DNA from: JBOFLO01 sp051657905
Lineage (GTDB): Bacteria > Patescibacteriota > Gracilibacteria > UBA1369
DNA: 18,538 bases
NCBI GenBank assembly: GCA_051657905.1
Contig: JBOFLO010000085.1
Span: forward strand, 1 to 18,538
Reading direction: 5' to 3'
Shown: piece by piece, positions 7,911 to 15,355 of the stretch
Numbering within the stretch: the first letter of the stretch is position 1
How the letters are laid out: every line of letters begins with the position of its first letter
Translations under genes and position numbers: made by a program
Notes under the pieces: generated by a model
Told to the model about the DNA's origin: nothing
Seen by the model: only the letters and a program-made list of their open reading frames with translations
Databases searched by the model: none

Positions 7911-9686
7911 CTATTTTGAACTGATTTGATTGAGTTTTGTCAGTATTTCAGACATTTTGCTCAAATCCTCAGCCTGCTCAGCTTCCTGCAGTTGGCGATG
8001 CAATAAATCTTTTTCCTTTCTATAATGAACCGTCTCCATTTTCAGAATTATTTCTAATGCTTCTTTTTTGACGTCATCAAGCGATAAATTGGCGTACTTT
8101 TGCTCTATATAAAGACTTAAATAGGCAAATTGTTCTTTCCATTCTTCGGGCCATTCCGCAATGATGTTGGAGAAAGACTTAGCTCTCTCAACTGCTTGAG
8201 AGCTGGGTTGATTATAATAATCGATAATTTTATTGTAAATAGCTTTTACCTTTTCCGAAAATACTGATTGACTAGCATCAATTTTTATTTCAGAGAATAC
8301 TTCGCTATATTGCATCATCAGACCAATCAGCAATTCCTCCATATTCAACTTTTTGGATGACAATTGTGATTCTTCTAGTAATTTAACCGGATGATCTTTA
8401 GATAATTTCAAATTATTCACCTCATCATAAATCACCCTCTCATTCACGCCCAAATCCGCCCCCAATTTCCGCACATACTGATCTTTTTCCACATTACTCT
8501 TCAAACGCATAAAGAAAGTGGCAAATTCAGCAATAATTTTCTTTTTATCAGCAAGCAAACCAGCATCATACTTTTGCAATAGCGAGTCATAAAAATAATC
8601 CGTGAACAAACGTGCCTTATTCGGCAATTCCGCCACCTGCTCAGGATGTTCCTTGGCATAATCAGCAATATCTTTCCCTTCGTCTAAAGTTAAAGCCTTC
8701 ACCGTAAATTCAAAATCCTGGGTTAACTCGAATCCCCGACGCGCCGCCTCCTTGCCCGCCCCATCCATATCAAAACTTAAAATCAAATCCTTCACATAAG
8801 GTTTTAACAACGTTAACTGGCGCTTCGTCAAAGCAGTCCCATTCACAGCCACCACATTTTTTAAACCGTTCTGCCAGGCTGCCAGGGCATCCATATAACC
8901 TTCCACTATCACTACCGTCTGACTTTTCTTAATAAAATCCTTAGCTTGGAAAAAAGCATAAAGTAATTGGCTTTTTTGATAAACCAAGGTTTCCGGAGAA
9001 TTTAAATATTTCGGCTCCTGATCTTTAGCCAAAGCCCGTCCTCCAAATCCAACCACTCTCCCCAAACTATCCCAAACCGGAAAAATCAATCTTCCGCGGA
9101 ATCGATCAAAAATCTTATTCATCGAAGTATCCTTAACCTGAACAATTCCCCCTTTCAATAATTGATCTTTAGAAAATCCCGCTTTCAATAAATAATCATG
9201 AGTTTGCTCGTAAGAGTCAGGGGCATAACCAATCTGAAATTTCTTAATATTATCATCGGTCAAACCTCGGGAACGAATGTAGCCCAAAGCCTTAATCCCC
9301 TCCTCCGTATTCCATAAATTATCACAATAATATTGCGCAGTTTTATTCAACAATTCGAACAAAGCATCTTTATCGGATTTCTTAATATAAGCTTTAGAAT
9401 TAGCTTTTTCTAAAACAATTCCCGTTTTATCCGCCAGCAATTTCAAAGCTTCAGAAAAATCAATTCCCTCCACTTCCATCAAAAATTTAAAAATATCCCC
9501 ACCTTTATTACAGCCAAAACAATAAGCAATCCCCTTTTCCGGACTCACCACAAAACTGGGACTTTTCTCCGAATGAAATGGACAAAGCCCCTTCAAACTG
9601 CTCCCCACCCTCTTCAAAACAACATACTGAGAAACTAAATCCTCAATACTCATTCGCCCCTTTATTTCAGCTACATGATCTTGCAT
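7911..9686 (-). CDS. dnaG: DNA primase DnaG
   Basis: DnaG makes RNA primers at the replication fork. The 591-residue protein has the CHC2 zinc-binding domain with C35, H38, C56 and C59 (CPFHSEKSPSF, then YCFGCNKGGD). The polymerase core includes FDRFRGRLIFPVWD (193-206) and FGGRAL, then the TOPRIM metal sites VEGYMD (261-266) and DMDGAG (306-311). The C-terminal 200 residues are helical and poorly conserved, as expected of the helicase-binding domain. Start ATG 9686 places the zinc domain at its normal distance. The wecA-like gene stops 2 bases upstream and rpoD starts 19 bases after the dnaG stop, so this is one operon. The stop is TAG. Confidence 0.97.
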   Translation of the reverse strand: MQDHVAEIKGRMSIEDLVSQYVVLKRVGSSLKGLCPFHSEKSPSFVVSPEKGIAYCFGCNKGGDIFKFLMEVEGIDFSEALKLLADKTGIVLEKANSKAYIKKSDKDALFELLNKTAQYYCDNLWNTEEGIKALGYIRSRGLTDDNIKKFQIGYAPDSYEQTHDYLLKAGFSKDQLLKGGIVQVKDTSMNKIFDRFRGRLIFPVWDSLGRVVGFGGRALAKDQEPKYLNSPETLVYQKSQLLYAFFQAKDFIKKSQTVVIVEGYMDALAAWQNGLKNVVAVNGTALTKRQLTLLKPYVKDLILSFDMDGAGKEAARRGFELTQDFEFTVKALTLDEGKDIADYAKEHPEQVAELPNKARLFTDYFYDSLLQKYDAGLLADKKKIIAEFATFFMRLKSNVEKDQYVRKLGADLGVNERVIYDEVNNLKLSKDHPVKLLEESQLSSKKLNMEELLIGLMMQYSEVFSEIKIDASQSVFSEKVKAIYNKIIDYYNQPSSQAVERAKSFSNIIAEWPEEWKEQFAYLSLYIEQKYANLSLDDVKKEALEIILKMETVHYRKEKDLLHRQLQEAEQAEDLSKMSEILTKLNQISSK

Positions 9687-9688
9687 AT

Positions 9689-10747
9689 CTAAATTCTCTT
9701 ACGCTTGGGTTTTTGCTCCGCCGCCACTACAGACCAAAATCCTAGCAAAGCCATTAGGAAAAGTAAAATTAAGAAAGCCCACAATTTTTGCACTCCTTCC
9801 AGGAATAAAGCCATTAATCCAAAAGCACCGCAGGCCAAATATATAGTTAACAAAGCTTGCCTCACACTCATCCCCGCTTCCAATAAACGATGATGAAAAT
9901 GCTTTAAATCCCCCTTAAAAGGTGAATTGCCAGCCAAAACTCTACGCAGCACCGTCCAAATCGCATCCAAAATCGGAAAACCCATTACCAAAAAAGCCGT
10001 AGCCAACTTCGCTCCGGAGAAAATCGCCAAAACCGCCAGGAAATAGCCCAAAAACATACTACCTGTATCGCCCATTAACATCTTGGCCGGATAAAAATCG
10101 AATAGCCAGAAAGCCAAACAAGCCATACCTAGAATCAAGGCCATAATGGCAATTCCCTGCTGATCAATCACATGAAAATCCGGCTTAATACTCAGAAAAA
10201 ATATCACCAAACAAGCAATAGTAGAAACCCCGGAAGGCAAACCATTTAATCCATCAATCCAATTAATGGCATTCATCATCAGCATCAACCAGAAAATCGT
10301 TGCCAAAGCCGCCAAACCTCCCACTATCCAAAAGAAATTCCCTCCTCCTAACCCTTGTAAAAAATTATGTAAAGTTTCCCCCAAAGGCAGTGAAATCAAA
10401 TCAATTTGCACTCCAAAACTAAACACCAGCACCGCCACCAAAAACTGAATAGCCAGCCTGATCCACGGACTCAGCCCCCTAAAATCATCCAAAAAACTCA
10501 TCACCCCAATCAGCACCCCGCCTATTAAAACCCCAAAAAGTTCCCAAGTAATAGGCAAAAACAAAAACACTCCAATATAAAAAGTCACAATAATCGCCAA
10601 ACCACCATAATAAGGAATCGGCGCTCTCTTTAAGCCATACTTATGAGGTCTATCCATCAATCCCCATTGCGGAAAAAATTTCTTCACGCCAAGACAAGTC
10701 AGCAGCCCGATCAGAAAAGCCGTTAAAGCTATCAAAAGATAATTCAT
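9689..10747 (-). CDS. WecA/TagO-type polyprenyl-phosphate sugar-1-phosphate transferase
   Basis: This is a membrane enzyme of the MraY/WecA family, which transfers a UDP-sugar phosphate to undecaprenyl phosphate to start a lipid-linked surface polymer. It has about ten or eleven transmembrane helices over 352 residues. Family motifs are present: DDFRG (87-91, the magnesium-binding Asp pair), NAINWIDGLNGL (159-170), GDTGS (226-230) and the histidine motif HFHH (283-286). The histidine motif and the NxxNxxDGxNGL pattern favour the WecA/TagO branch (GlcNAc-1-phosphate-type substrate) over MraY, although the exact sugar cannot be read from sequence. The basic tail KPKRKRI is cytoplasmic. It lies 6 bases after truB and 2 bases before dnaG. 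With the O-antigen ligase-like gene upstream it could form part of a surface glycan route. Confidence 0.92.
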   Translation of the reverse strand: MNYLLIALTAFLIGLLTCLGVKKFFPQWGLMDRPHKYGLKRAPIPYYGGLAIIVTFYIGVFLFLPITWELFGVLIGGVLIGVMSFLDDFRGLSPWIRLAIQFLVAVLVFSFGVQIDLISLPLGETLHNFLQGLGGGNFFWIVGGLAALATIFWLMLMMNAINWIDGLNGLPSGVSTIACLVIFFLSIKPDFHVIDQQGIAIMALILGMACLAFWLFDFYPAKMLMGDTGSMFLGYFLAVLAIFSGAKLATAFLVMGFPILDAIWTVLRRVLAGNSPFKGDLKHFHHRLLEAGMSVRQALLTIYLACGAFGLMALFLEGVQKLWAFLILLFLMALLGFWSVVAAEQKPKRKRI

Positions 10748-10753
10748 GGCAAA

Positions 10754-11641
10754 TTAAAAAGTTGCCTCGACTATATTAAATTTTCTCAAAAATTTCAATT
10801 TATCCGAATTGTCCACAAACTCCACTACCCCAACCGTTTGACCACGCCAGATAGCCAAGGCTTTTTCTTTTACCTGCCATTTATCCTCAATAAAATTTCC
10901 CAATGACAAAGTCCGATAATCATCATCTTTTAACTCAATTTTCTGCCAATCCGGCAATAAAGTCGTCGCATCCAAAATATTAGCCAAAACAATTTCCTTC
11001 TCTAATTTACCAGAATCAATCACTTTCAAGTCCTCTACCGAAGTTTTAGAAATACTGTCCCGACGCAAATCTTGAACATAGGCCCCGGTATTTAATTTTT
11101 CACCCAGATCAGCGGCAAGACTTCGAATATAAGTTCCACTGGAACAATGTACTTTTAAAGTTAACAGAGGAAATTCATATTTCACTATATTAATAGAGAA
11201 AATTTCCACCGGACGAGCTTTTAACTGAAAATCTCTGCCTTTGCGAGCCAAATCATAAGCTCTTTGCCCATCTATTTGTATTGCCGAAAAAATCGGCGGC
11301 ACCTGCTCTATTTTCCCCACAAAATTTTCCTGCAAAGTTTTCTCAATCAATTCCAGCGAAGGCTGTTCAACCTTTTTACGAATAATTTCCCCTTCTCCAT
11401 CATAAGTATTACTCACCGCCCCCAGCTCCGCCGTCACGGTATAAACTTTGTCACTAATCTCCAAATAAGGCAGCAACTTCGTATACTCCCCCAACCCCAT
11501 AATCATCAAACCACTAGCCAGCGGATCCAAAGTCCCCGCAAACCCAACCTTCTTCTGCCCCAAGGCTCTTCTCAAACCCAAAACCAATTTGAAAGAATTG
11601 ATCCCTTTCTCCTTATCTATAAGCAAAAACCCATTAATCAT
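10754..11641 (-). CDS. truB: tRNA pseudouridine(55) synthase TruB
   Basis: TruB converts uridine 55 in the T-loop of tRNA to pseudouridine. The 295-residue protein starts with the usual NGFLLIDKEKGINSF and has the catalytic aspartate D39 in GTLDPLASG. Other family landmarks are the YTVTAELG block, PPIFSAIQIDGQRAYDLAR (the GQRAY region) and the RNA-binding CSSGTYIRSLAADLGEKL. The C-terminal 70 residues are less conserved and may be a reduced PUA-like domain. The ATG at 11641 has no Shine-Dalgarno. A TATATT box ending about 8 bases before it could give a nearly leaderless transcript, but the matching -35 is poor. It follows the large inverted repeat at 11669-11750. Confidence 0.95.
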   Translation of the reverse strand: MINGFLLIDKEKGINSFKLVLGLRRALGQKKVGFAGTLDPLASGLMIMGLGEYTKLLPYLEISDKVYTVTAELGAVSNTYDGEGEIIRKKVEQPSLELIEKTLQENFVGKIEQVPPIFSAIQIDGQRAYDLARKGRDFQLKARPVEIFSINIVKYEFPLLTLKVHCSSGTYIRSLAADLGEKLNTGAYVQDLRRDSISKTSVEDLKVIDSGKLEKEIVLANILDATTLLPDWQKIELKDDDYRTLSLGNFIEDKWQVKEKALAIWRGQTVGVVEFVDNSDKLKFLRKFNIVEATF

Positions 11642-11655
11642 TATTCTAATATATT

Positions 11656-11750
11656 TAAATAAAAACCAGTCCCCAGAAAGAGAAATTTACATTTTTGAAA
11701 AAGGGGTCCAATTTTATTTTTCAAAAATGTAAATTTCTCTTTCTGGGGAC
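11656..11750 (-). terminator. Possible intrinsic terminator after the murE-like gene
   Basis: On the minus strand the hairpin formed by the 34-bp inverted repeat starts 16 bases after the murE-like stop codon. Its GC-rich base (GTCCCCAG paired with CTGGGGAC) is followed by TGGTTTTTATTT, a U-rich tail in the RNA. This is the arrangement of a Rho-independent terminator, although the stem is far longer than needed and mostly A/T above its base. If it works, truB and the genes after it need their own promoter or depend on readthrough. Confidence 0.5.
11669..11750. repeat. Long perfect inverted repeat (34-bp arms, 14-base loop)
   Basis: Bases 11669-11702 are exactly complementary to 11717-11750, separated by 11703-11716 (GGGGTCCAATTTTA). 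The outer ends are GTCCCC and GGGGAC, and the loop opens with a third related word, GGGGTCC. Perfect complementarity over 34 bp is unusual for a simple terminator and looks more like a recently inserted or gene-conversion-maintained palindromic element (REP or MITE type). No transposase is present nearby. The RNA would be a very stable hairpin and a possible RNase III substrate. Confidence 0.92.
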
Positions 11751-11766
11751 AATACATTTTAATTAA

Positions 11767-13071
11767 TTATAGTTCTACCATTAAGGGTTGGGACAGAATC
11801 TCTCGAACTACTTTTCTGTCATCCCATGGAATTTTTTCGTCTCCAATGGCTTGAACTGTTTCTGCACCCTTGCCGGCAATTACCACAGTATCGCCCTTTT
11901 CGGCCATTCTTAGAGCGAATTTGATTGCTTCGAAGCGGGTTGGGATTTTCCAGAATTTTTCGCCTTCTTGTCGATTCACTCCTTTAGAAATATCTTCGAT
12001 AATTTTCCAGCGACTTTCTTCATAAGGATCATCATCAGTTAATATCAACATATCCGAAAATTTATCAGCTGCTGCGCCCATTTTAGATCTTTTAGCTTTA
12101 TCTCTACCCCCGCCCGTTGCTCCAAAAACAGTAATTAATTTGCCGGGAGTTTGATTTTTATAAAGTTCCAATAAACTCTTTAAACTTTCTTCGGTATGAG
12201 CATAATCAACAATCACAGCAAAATTCTGCCCGCAATCAATTTGCTCAAAACGTCCAGCTACCGTAGAAGCTTTTTCCAAAGCAGTCTTAATTACACTAAC
12301 ATTAATCCCATTTGCCAAAGCCACCGCAGCTCCGGCCAAAGCATTATAAACACTGAATTCCCCAGGCATTTTCATAGAAATATCCAACTGATTATTGGGC
12401 ACATGCAAAGTAAAATCCACACCAGTTTGCGAATATTTCAAATTACTGGCCGAACACGCGCCTCCTTTTAACCCAAAATCATAACGTTTTTCCGCTTTAA
12501 ATTGATCAAAATATGCAAAATTCTCATCATCTTTATTCAAAATAATAGTTTTAGCAATTTTTGGTTTACGTGCCGAACGATTAATTTTCCCAAACAACAA
12601 CCCCTTTGCCCTTAAATATTCTCTAAACCCACCATGATAATCCAAATGATCTTCTCCAATATTAGTCAAAACCGCCGTATCAAAATTTATTCCCCAAACA
12701 CGATTTTGAATTAAGGCATGAGAAGAAACTTCAATCACCGCAAATTGGCAACGGGCATTAACCATTTGTCTAAGCATTTTTTGCAGGAAAAAAGGGCTTA
12801 GAGTAGTCATTTTTGACTCATTAATCCAATTGTAATTAGCAACTTGAAAATTAATAGTGGAAGTCATACCAACTCTATACCCAGCTTCTGTTAATATTCC
12901 GGCTATCAAGTTAGTAGTGGTAGTTTTGCCCTTGGTTCCAGTCACACCAATCACAGCCAAGTTTTTAGACGGGAAACCATAAATAATCGCTGCAATCACA
13001 GCCAACATTTTATGATAAAAAAGTCTGATCGGATGTCTTTCTGGAATTATTTTTTTTAAAGTCTTAATCAT
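11767..13071 (-). CDS. murE: MurE-like Mur ligase, shortened N-terminus
   Basis: This is a Mur ligase-family ATP-dependent ligase most like MurE, which adds the third amino acid to UDP-MurNAc-dipeptide in peptidoglycan synthesis. The P-loop is GTKGKTT (45-51). Later landmarks are TNIGEDHLDYHGG, the AKGLLF lysine (carbamylated in the family) and VDYAHTEESL. The C-terminal domain has LTDDDPYEE and GKGAETVQ. At 434 residues, with the P-loop near residue 45 instead of about 110, most of the N-terminal UDP-binding domain is missing. The DNPR motif that binds diaminopimelate in Gram-negative MurE is D347-D348-P349-Y350 here, and the usual GKGHE is GKGAE, so the amino acid used is uncertain. The start overlaps the preceding gene by 8 bases (translational coupling), and the upstream sequence is coding for that gene, so a longer start is unlikely. 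Confidence 0.87.
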   Translation of the reverse strand: MIKTLKKIIPERHPIRLFYHKMLAVIAAIIYGFPSKNLAVIGVTGTKGKTTTTNLIAGILTEAGYRVGMTSTINFQVANYNWINESKMTTLSPFFLQKMLRQMVNARCQFAVIEVSSHALIQNRVWGINFDTAVLTNIGEDHLDYHGGFREYLRAKGLLFGKINRSARKPKIAKTIILNKDDENFAYFDQFKAEKRYDFGLKGGACSASNLKYSQTGVDFTLHVPNNQLDISMKMPGEFSVYNALAGAAVALANGINVSVIKTALEKASTVAGRFEQIDCGQNFAVIVDYAHTEESLKSLLELYKNQTPGKLITVFGATGGGRDKAKRSKMGAAADKFSDMLILTDDDPYEESRWKIIEDISKGVNRQEGEKFWKIPTRFEAIKFALRMAEKGDTVVIAGKGAETVQAIGDEKIPWDDRKVVREILSQPLMVEL

Positions 13072-14431
13072 GAGTTTTTGTTAGCTTATTTTTATTATGC
13101 AATTTACTGGCAATATTACTAGGCAAACTGACCAGCGCAATTATTAACCAGAACATCAAAGCCAAATCATTTTTGAAAAAATGCGTATCAATTTGACCAT
13201 GTATCAGAATCAGAATCAGCATAGTTACCCCAATCAATTTAAAATATTTATCCTTAAAATCAATTGTTCGAATATATCCGGCAAATGCTGACACTATAAT
13301 AATCAAGAACATCAACAAGCCACCTAAGCCAAGATTCAACCAAAATGCCAAGAAAATATTATGCGGATGAATCATCACCCATTCATAAGGAGCTTTCCCG
13401 AGTATATTGGCCGCCTGTAAATTATAAACCGCCTCATACTGGCCTAAACCGATTCCCAACCAAGGGTTTTGAGCAATTAAAGCCGCCGAAATCTGATAAA
13501 TTTGTAAACGCACCGAGCTGGAACTTCTTTCCGCCAATTCCAGCAAAACCCGCCACTTTTCCGTATTCACGAATAATAACAAAGCCGCCGACACAACTAT
13601 GGCTGCTAATATCAAAAGCAAATAAACTATATATTTAAGTCTAATCAGCTCTTTTTCACGTCCATTTCTCTTAAATAAATTCCAGTTAAGCATCAAATAA
13701 ATCACCATTGAGCCAATTACACCCAAAATCGCCCCATAAGACTGAGTTAATAATAAAGCAATTGAATAAATAAATGCTCCACAGGCAATTAAAAAGAAAT
13801 TACTGAATTTAAAATTATTTAAAACCAATCTCACCAATTGAATCCACAAAGCCACGACGGCTGGCGATAAATACATAGCCAGGTAATTTGCATTAATAAA
13901 TGGACCGGAGGCCCGCCCATCCATAGTCAAAAAATCTCCGGAAAAATATTGATAAAAAGCCCATGCCACTAAAGGCAAAGCCGAAACAATAAAGCAATTT
14001 AAAGCCGTTTTCAGCTGACCCTTCTTAGTAGTGAGCTTATACAGCATCAAATAATACAGTGCCGGAATCAACAGCCAGCCTTTAGCAATGCCCAAAGCTA
14101 CCCGTCTCCCCTCAAACACCGTATTCCCATCAGTCAAAACCACACTGGAAGGAGCAATCAAAACACTTGGCACAACAATCAATAAAAACACCAAACCCGC
14201 CCACCAAACATGGCGATTATTCTTCAAAAAATTCATCAACTCAGCCCTCCAACCCTGTTTCCGCCCCCCCGCATAAAATTCCGCCAATCCCTGAGTCAAA
14301 AACACCGCAAACAAAAACCCAATAGCCAACTCCACTAAATTAGTAGGAATACCAGAAATCTCCACCTTCACTAAATATAATGGGAAAATTAAAGGCAACC
14401 AGAAAACCAATTTTAATAGTTGCTTGAACAC
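13064..14431 (-). CDS. O-antigen ligase / polymerase-like membrane protein (Wzy_C)
   Basis: A 455-residue polytopic membrane protein with about eleven or twelve hydrophobic helices and one longer outer loop. The loop and following helix carry the family signature: NPWLGIGLGQYEAVYN, then IHPHNIFLAFWLNLGLGGLL, with H355 and H357 in the HPHN motif typical of WaaL/Wzy_C proteins. Such enzymes join lipid-linked glycans to a lipid or protein acceptor, or polymerise them, on the outer face of the membrane. The acceptor cannot be told from sequence; without evidence of lipopolysaccharide, a protein or peptidoglycan acceptor is possible. The start is GTG at 14431, two bases after the hpf stop. The 3' end overlaps the murE-like start by 8 bases. 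Confidence 0.88.
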   Translation of the reverse strand: MFKQLLKLVFWLPLIFPLYLVKVEISGIPTNLVELAIGFLFAVFLTQGLAEFYAGGRKQGWRAELMNFLKNNRHVWWAGLVFLLIVVPSVLIAPSSVVLTDGNTVFEGRRVALGIAKGWLLIPALYYLMLYKLTTKKGQLKTALNCFIVSALPLVAWAFYQYFSGDFLTMDGRASGPFINANYLAMYLSPAVVALWIQLVRLVLNNFKFSNFFLIACGAFIYSIALLLTQSYGAILGVIGSMVIYLMLNWNLFKRNGREKELIRLKYIVYLLLILAAIVVSAALLLFVNTEKWRVLLELAERSSSSVRLQIYQISAALIAQNPWLGIGLGQYEAVYNLQAANILGKAPYEWVMIHPHNIFLAFWLNLGLGGLLMFLIIIVSAFAGYIRTIDFKDKYFKLIGVTMLILILIHGQIDTHFFKNDLALMFWLIIALVSLPSNIASKLHNKNKLTKTHD

Positions 14432-14433
14432 GC

Positions 14434-14736
14434 TTAATGAGTTGTTTTGTATTTTTCCAATTGCATACGAAGTTTAGCTTCCAGAAGGTCAATTCCTTCC
14501 TCAATCGATTTGCAAAAAATTTCCGCTCTTAAAACCGAACCCGGCACAGTCATAGTCACTTTCATTTCAATATTTTTGTCTTCTACACTTTTTTCCAGCA
14601 ATTCCACATCAACCTTAGCCATTACTGAAGGATCCTCAACAATTTTGAAAATACTCAAAGAATTGAGCTTACTCTCAATATATTCCTTCTGACCTTCCCC
14701 TAAATGAATGTTTTTTTGATGAATTTGGATTTGCAT
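14434..14736 (-). CDS. hpf: Ribosome hibernation-promoting factor, short form (HPF/RaiA family)
   Basis: A 100-residue protein of the HPF/YfiA family, which binds the decoding region of the 30S subunit and silences ribosomes in starvation or stationary phase. The beta-alpha-beta-beta-beta-alpha pattern is visible: MQIQIHQKNIHL, helix GEGQKEYIESKLNSL, strands VDVELLEK, IEMKVTMTVPG and VLRAEIFCKS, then helix IEEGIDLLEAKLRMQLEKYK. It lacks the C-terminal dimerisation domain of long HPF, so it should act as a short-form factor. It is the first gene of the minus-strand run, under an extended -10 promoter at 14765-14793, so stress control of hpf could extend to the downstream envelope genes. Confidence 0.93.
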   Translation of the reverse strand: MQIQIHQKNIHLGEGQKEYIESKLNSLSIFKIVEDPSVMAKVDVELLEKSVEDKNIEMKVTMTVPGSVLRAEIFCKSIEEGIDLLEAKLRMQLEKYKTTH

Positions 14737-14764
14737 AGTCGTTTTTTAGTTTTTAGGCATTTGG

Positions 14765-14793
14765 AGTATAGCACTGGCAGGGGTTTGCAGAAA
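14765..14793 (-). promoter_or_regulatory. Promoter of hpf (extended -10)
   Basis: On the minus strand TGCTATACT gives an extended -10 element (hexamer TATACT, 14765-14770). A weak -35-like TTTCTG lies at 14788-14793 after a 17-base spacer. The transcript would start near 14758, about 20 bases before the hpf ATG. The -35 box overlaps that of the divergent promoter by three bases. Confidence 0.6.
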
Positions 14794-14813
14794 GACCATT
14801 TTTTTGGTATAAT
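14785..14813 (+). promoter_or_regulatory. Sigma70-type promoter of the unknown gene pair
   Basis: TTGCAG at 14785-14790 and a consensus TATAAT at 14808-14813 are separated by exactly 17 bases. The predicted start site is near 14820, giving a leader of about 20 bases before ATG 14842. This is the best promoter match I see in the window. No Shine-Dalgarno follows; the leader is A/T-rich (TATATATAAAAAGTT). Confidence 0.75.
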
Positions 14814-14841
14814 TCCAAGATATCATTATATATAAAAAGTT

Positions 14842-15318
14842 ATGGCCATAACTATCGACAACTCCCAAAACCTCAATTTTGGTGAGCGTACAGCCCAAAG
14901 GATCGCAGAGGAAAGTATCTGGGAGCAATATAGCTCTCGAGCTAAATTTCACCTAACCACCATGTCCAAAAGCTTGGCTGAGTTAGCTGAAAAGACTTTT
15001 CCAAATGACGATTACAACAATAAAGCTTATCAGGAAGCCATTATCAAATCCTTAACCGATACAATCTCTCCGGAAATCGGCATCAAGGATTTTTGGCTGA
15101 AAATGGGTGAACAAGGCTGCAAGAGCTTGGAAATTGAGAACGGCCATCTTAATTTCTACCTAGAAAACGGCAAATTAATCGACATTAGACCTTACACACA
15201 AACAATCGTTTTTGAAGCACATTCCAGCTATTACAAACAAAGACAATTAGAAAGAAGCGAAAAGATCAAAGAGGCTAAGCGCCAATTGAATCAATTGATG
15301 AAAGAAATTCGCAAATAA
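14842..15318 (+). CDS. Unknown 158-residue protein related to the start of the next protein
   Basis: I do not recognise this protein. It has no signal peptide or membrane segment. Residues 1-60 are mixed helical and polar. Residues 63-124 contain a block (KSLTDTISPEIGIKDF, then EQGCKSLEI, LNFYLENGKLIDI) that aligns with residues 93-165 of the giant protein downstream, including the Gly-Cys pair G92-C93. Residues 130-158 are a charged helix rich in K, R, E and Q. A strong promoter lies 29 bases upstream, and the next gene starts 37 bases after the TAA stop with no hairpin between, so the two are likely co-transcribed. The shared block suggests duplication, or a common partner or target. Function unknown. 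Confidence 0.85.
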   Translation: MAITIDNSQNLNFGERTAQRIAEESIWEQYSSRAKFHLTTMSKSLAELAEKTFPNDDYNNKAYQEAIIKSLTDTISPEIGIKDFWLKMGEQGCKSLEIENGHLNFYLENGKLIDIRPYTQTIVFEAHSSYYKQRQLERSEKIKEAKRQLNQLMKEIRK

Positions 15319-15355
15319 TTATCACAAAAAATAAAAAACTAAGACCCACAAAAAT

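Noticed and set aside
11264..11662. 132-residue plus-strand frame antisense to truB
   Set aside because: Its composition (rich in Q, N, R, P, H) is that of a shadow frame of truB, and it has no promoter or ribosome binding site.
14746..14952. 68-residue minus-strand frame across the divergent promoter region
   Set aside because: It covers both promoters and the start of the 158-residue gene, and looks like a chance open frame.
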